The notes under the pieces were generated by a model. That model saw only the letters and a program-made list of their open reading frames with translations, had not been told where the DNA came from and made no database searches. The position numbers and the translations under genes were made by a program. A DNA stretch of 6,126 bases from an uncultured Collinsella sp. (GTDB taxonomy: Bacteria > Actinomycetota > Coriobacteriia > Coriobacteriales > Coriobacteriaceae): assembly GCA_900554905.1 (NCBI GenBank), contig USJB01000079.1, positions 1 through 6,126 of the forward strand, in the 5' to 3' direction. Below, one piece after another: positions 4,558-6,126 of the stretch (the stretch's first letter is position 1; each line of letters opens with the position of its first letter).

Positions 4558-6078
4558 GTGGCCCAAGAGACGTTCAGCGATCGCCTGCGACAGGCTATGT
4601 CCGATCGCGATGTTCGACAGTCGGACGTGATTCGTGCATCGGAGATGCTCGGCAAAAAACTCGGCAAGAGTCAGATGAGCCAATATGTGAGCGGCAAGAC
4701 GATTCCGCGGCGCGATGTGGCAGAGCTGCTCGCCCGCATTTTGGAGGTCGATGTTACCTGGCTGCTTGCCGGTGACGCCGATCAAGGCGAGACATCATCG
4801 CCTCTCAACGATTCCAAGCCCGAACCCCATCCCTCAGCTCAAATTGCAAGGAGCACCACCATGCGTACTTTTTCTAAATCCACCAAACTCGACAACGTCC
4901 TGTATGACGTGCGCGGTCCCGTCGTCGACGAGGCCGCCCGTATGGAGGACGAGGGCGAGCGCATCCTCAAGCTCAATATCGGCAACCCGGCGCCCTTCGG
5001 TTTCCGCACACCCGATGAGGTCATCAAGGACATGCGCCAGCAGCTGCCCGACTGCGAAGGCTATTCCAACTCGCGTGGCCTGTTCTCCGCGCGCAAGGCG
5101 ATCATGCAGTATTCGCAGATCAAGGGCCTGCCCAATGTTCAGATGGAGCATATCTACACGGGCAACGGCGTGTCCGAGCTCATTCAGCTTTCGATGAACG
5201 CGCTGCTCGACAATGGCGACGAGATTCTGATCCCCAGCCCCGACTATCCGCTCTGGACGGCGTGTGCAACCCTTGCCGGTGGACATCCCGTGCACTACCT
5301 GTGTGATGAGCAGGCGGATTGGTATCCCGACCTGGAGGATATGGAGTCCAAGATCACGAGCGCGACCAAAGCCCTCGTCATCATCAACCCCAACAACCCC
5401 ACGGGTTCTGTCTATCCGCGCGAGGTGCTCGAGGGCATCGTCGAGATTGCACGCAGGCATCAGCTGATGATCTTTGCCGATGAGATCTACGACCGCCTGT
5501 GCATGGACGGCTACGAGCACGTCTCGATTGCCTCGCTCGCCCCCGACCTGCCCTGCGTCACCTTTAGCGGCCTTTCCAAGTCGCACATGATCGCGGGCTA
5601 TCGTATTGGCTGGATGGTGCTTTCGGGCAACCAGCGCTGCATGAGCGACTTCATCATGGGCGTCAACATGCTCTCTAACATGCGCCTGTGCTCCAACGTG
5701 CCGGCCCAGTCGATCGTCCAGACGGCACTCGGTGGCCATCAGTCCGTCAACGACTACATCCGTCCCGGCGGCCGTGTCTACGAGCAGCGCAACTTTGTGT
5801 ATGAGGCGCTCAACAAGATTGACGGCATCTCGGTGGTTAAGCCGCGTGCGGCGTTCTACATCTTCCCCAAGATGGATGTGAAGAAGTTCAACATCACCGA
5901 TGACGAGCAGTTCGCCCTTGACCTGCTGCACGAGAAGAAGATCCTGATCACGCGCGGCGGCGGCTTCAACTGGGCTGAGCCCGACCACTTCCGCATCGTG
6001 TACCTGCCGCGCATGGAAGTACTCAAAGAGTCCCTTGAAGACCTCGCCGACTTCTTTGACCATTACCGTCAGGCGTAA
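4558..6078 (+). CDS. XRE helix-turn-helix / AlaA-type aminotransferase fusion
   Basis: The predicted product has 506 residues from GTG 4558, chosen for its strong ribosome site. Residues 6-72 form an XRE/Cro-CI-type HTH domain: FSDRLRQAM opens helix 1, GKSQMSQYVSGKTIPR (36-51) holds the recognition helix and the following turn, and LARILEVDVTWLLAG (58-72) closes the fold as in many phage-type repressors. A Pro/Ser-rich linker (about 73-101) leads without a stop into a complete fold-type-I PLP aminotransferase (102-506). Catalytic residues are kept: NPNNPTG, the PLP-contacting Asp308 in ADEIY, Lys341 in FSGLSK for the Schiff base, and Arg479 in HFRIV for the substrate carboxylate. The enzyme half closely resembles AlaA, glutamate-pyruvate aminotransferase. 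It resembles MocR regulators in principle but has an XRE instead of a GntR domain. Inferred role: an alanine/pyruvate or PLP-status responsive autoregulator that is also an enzyme. Codon use differs between the halves. Confidence 0.85.
   Translation: MAQETFSDRLRQAMSDRDVRQSDVIRASEMLGKKLGKSQMSQYVSGKTIPRRDVAELLARILEVDVTWLLAGDADQGETSSPLNDSKPEPHPSAQIARSTTMRTFSKSTKLDNVLYDVRGPVVDEAARMEDEGERILKLNIGNPAPFGFRTPDEVIKDMRQQLPDCEGYSNSRGLFSARKAIMQYSQIKGLPNVQMEHIYTGNGVSELIQLSMNALLDNGDEILIPSPDYPLWTACATLAGGHPVHYLCDEQADWYPDLEDMESKITSATKALVIINPNNPTGSVYPREVLEGIVEIARRHQLMIFADEIYDRLCMDGYEHVSIASLAPDLPCVTFSGLSKSHMIAGYRIGWMVLSGNQRCMSDFIMGVNMLSNMRLCSNVPAQSIVQTALGGHQSVNDYIRPGGRVYEQRNFVYEALNKIDGISVVKPRAAFYIFPKMDVKKFNITDDEQFALDLLHEKKILITRGGGFNWAEPDHFRIVYLPRMEVLKESLEDLADFFDHYRQA
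4848..4853 (+). promoter_or_regulatory. Internal ribosome binding site within the fusion ORF
   Basis: AAGGAG lies seven bases before ATG 4861, an ideal spacing, inside the linker of the fusion. In the fusion frame these bases encode ordinary linker residues around IARST. The ATG is exactly where AlaA homologues begin. Confidence 0.75.
4861..6078 (+). CDS. alaA: Alanine aminotransferase (AlaA-like), probable internal-start product
   Basis: Starting at ATG 4861 this gives 405 residues, the same length as E. coli AlaA as I recall it, and alignable from SKSTKLDNVLYDVRGP at the N-terminus to the end. The enzyme transfers amino groups between alanine and 2-oxoglutarate (pyruvate plus glutamate) in the cytoplasm and needs PLP. 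Visible in this numbering are KLNIGNPAPFGF (37-48), GNGVSEL for cofactor phosphate (101-107), PDYPLW (128-132), INPNNPTG (175-182), Asp207, Tyr210, the PLP lysine Lys240, Arg248 and Arg378. It has its own ribosome site (AAGGAG, seven bases upstream). By hand count Ile is ATC 23 of 29 and Asp GAC 22 of 29, the pattern of a well-expressed gene, whereas the HTH part prefers ATT and GAT. The enzyme assignment is firm; separate translation from the fusion is inferred. Confidence 0.65.
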   Translation: MRTFSKSTKLDNVLYDVRGPVVDEAARMEDEGERILKLNIGNPAPFGFRTPDEVIKDMRQQLPDCEGYSNSRGLFSARKAIMQYSQIKGLPNVQMEHIYTGNGVSELIQLSMNALLDNGDEILIPSPDYPLWTACATLAGGHPVHYLCDEQADWYPDLEDMESKITSATKALVIINPNNPTGSVYPREVLEGIVEIARRHQLMIFADEIYDRLCMDGYEHVSIASLAPDLPCVTFSGLSKSHMIAGYRIGWMVLSGNQRCMSDFIMGVNMLSNMRLCSNVPAQSIVQTALGGHQSVNDYIRPGGRVYEQRNFVYEALNKIDGISVVKPRAAFYIFPKMDVKKFNITDDEQFALDLLHEKKILITRGGGFNWAEPDHFRIVYLPRMEVLKESLEDLADFFDHYRQA

Positions 6079-6083
6079 CTAGT

Positions 6084-6107
6084 TCCGCCGTTCTACCGAA
6101 CGGCGGA
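6084..6107 (+). terminator. Hairpin after the aminotransferase gene
   Basis: TCCGCCGTTC (6084-6093) and GAACGGCGGA (6098-6107) form a perfect 10-bp stem with a 4-base loop, starting five bases after the TAA stop. The stem is GC-rich and well placed for a terminator. The next bases (CCGCTTGACG) lack a T-run on either strand, so it may be a weak or factor-assisted terminator or a 3' end stabiliser. Bases 6108-6126 show nothing further. Confidence 0.55.
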
Positions 6108-6126
6108 CCGCTTGACGCTGCGCGAG

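Noticed and set aside
4834..6063. 409-codon open frame on the minus strand opposite the aminotransferase
   Set aside because: It is a mirror of a strongly codon-biased gene. Composition is Val/His/Asp-rich with no family signature, and the opposite strand encodes a clear AlaA.

Overview
The window reads as ordinary chromosome from a GC-rich bacterium (by eye near 60% GC) with mostly C/G-ending codons. All four genes end in TAA. My best guess is a Coriobacteriia-type actinomycete such as Collinsella or a relative. This rests on gene style and memory, not on a search. The first 21 bases are not biological: they match the 3' end of the Illumina TruSeq read-1 adapter. The left edge is therefore almost certainly a raw contig end.

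Layout, left to right: adapter remnant (1-21); a strong intrinsic terminator (61-96, used on the minus strand); kup, a 749-residue K+ uptake permease (119-2368, minus); a 139-bp gap with a perfect palindrome/hairpin (2450-2473); an EamA/DMT-family 10-TM transporter (2508-3419, minus); a 118-bp divergent promoter region with a LysR-type operator and a consensus -10 box; a LysR-family regulator (3538-4395, plus); a 162-bp intergenic region with an organised operator array; and a long ORF (4558-6078, plus) that joins an XRE-type helix-turn-helix domain to a complete AlaA-like alanine aminotransferase. A hairpin follows that ORF at 6084-6107. No gene-free stretch exceeds 300 bases, and I see no tRNA, rRNA, CRISPR or mobile element.

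Two functional units stand out. The LysR gene and the DMT transporter form a classic divergent pair, with a T-N11-A dyad beside the regulator's own promoter. The regulator probably controls the exporter/importer and itself.

The more unusual unit is the XRE-AlaA gene. It has two strong Shine-Dalgarno/start pairs in one frame: AAGGAGG before GTG 4558, giving a 506-aa DNA-binding fusion, and AAGGAG before ATG 4861, giving a 405-aa enzyme alone. The second product aligns end to end with AlaA as I remember it. Upstream lies a perfect 9-2-9 inverted repeat built on TTGAAC, flanked by two further copies of AAATTGAACTT at 42 and 31 bp, close to whole helical turns. I infer a self-regulating aminotransferase, analogous to MocR (GntR-aminotransferase) regulators but with an XRE domain and a second, HTH-less product.
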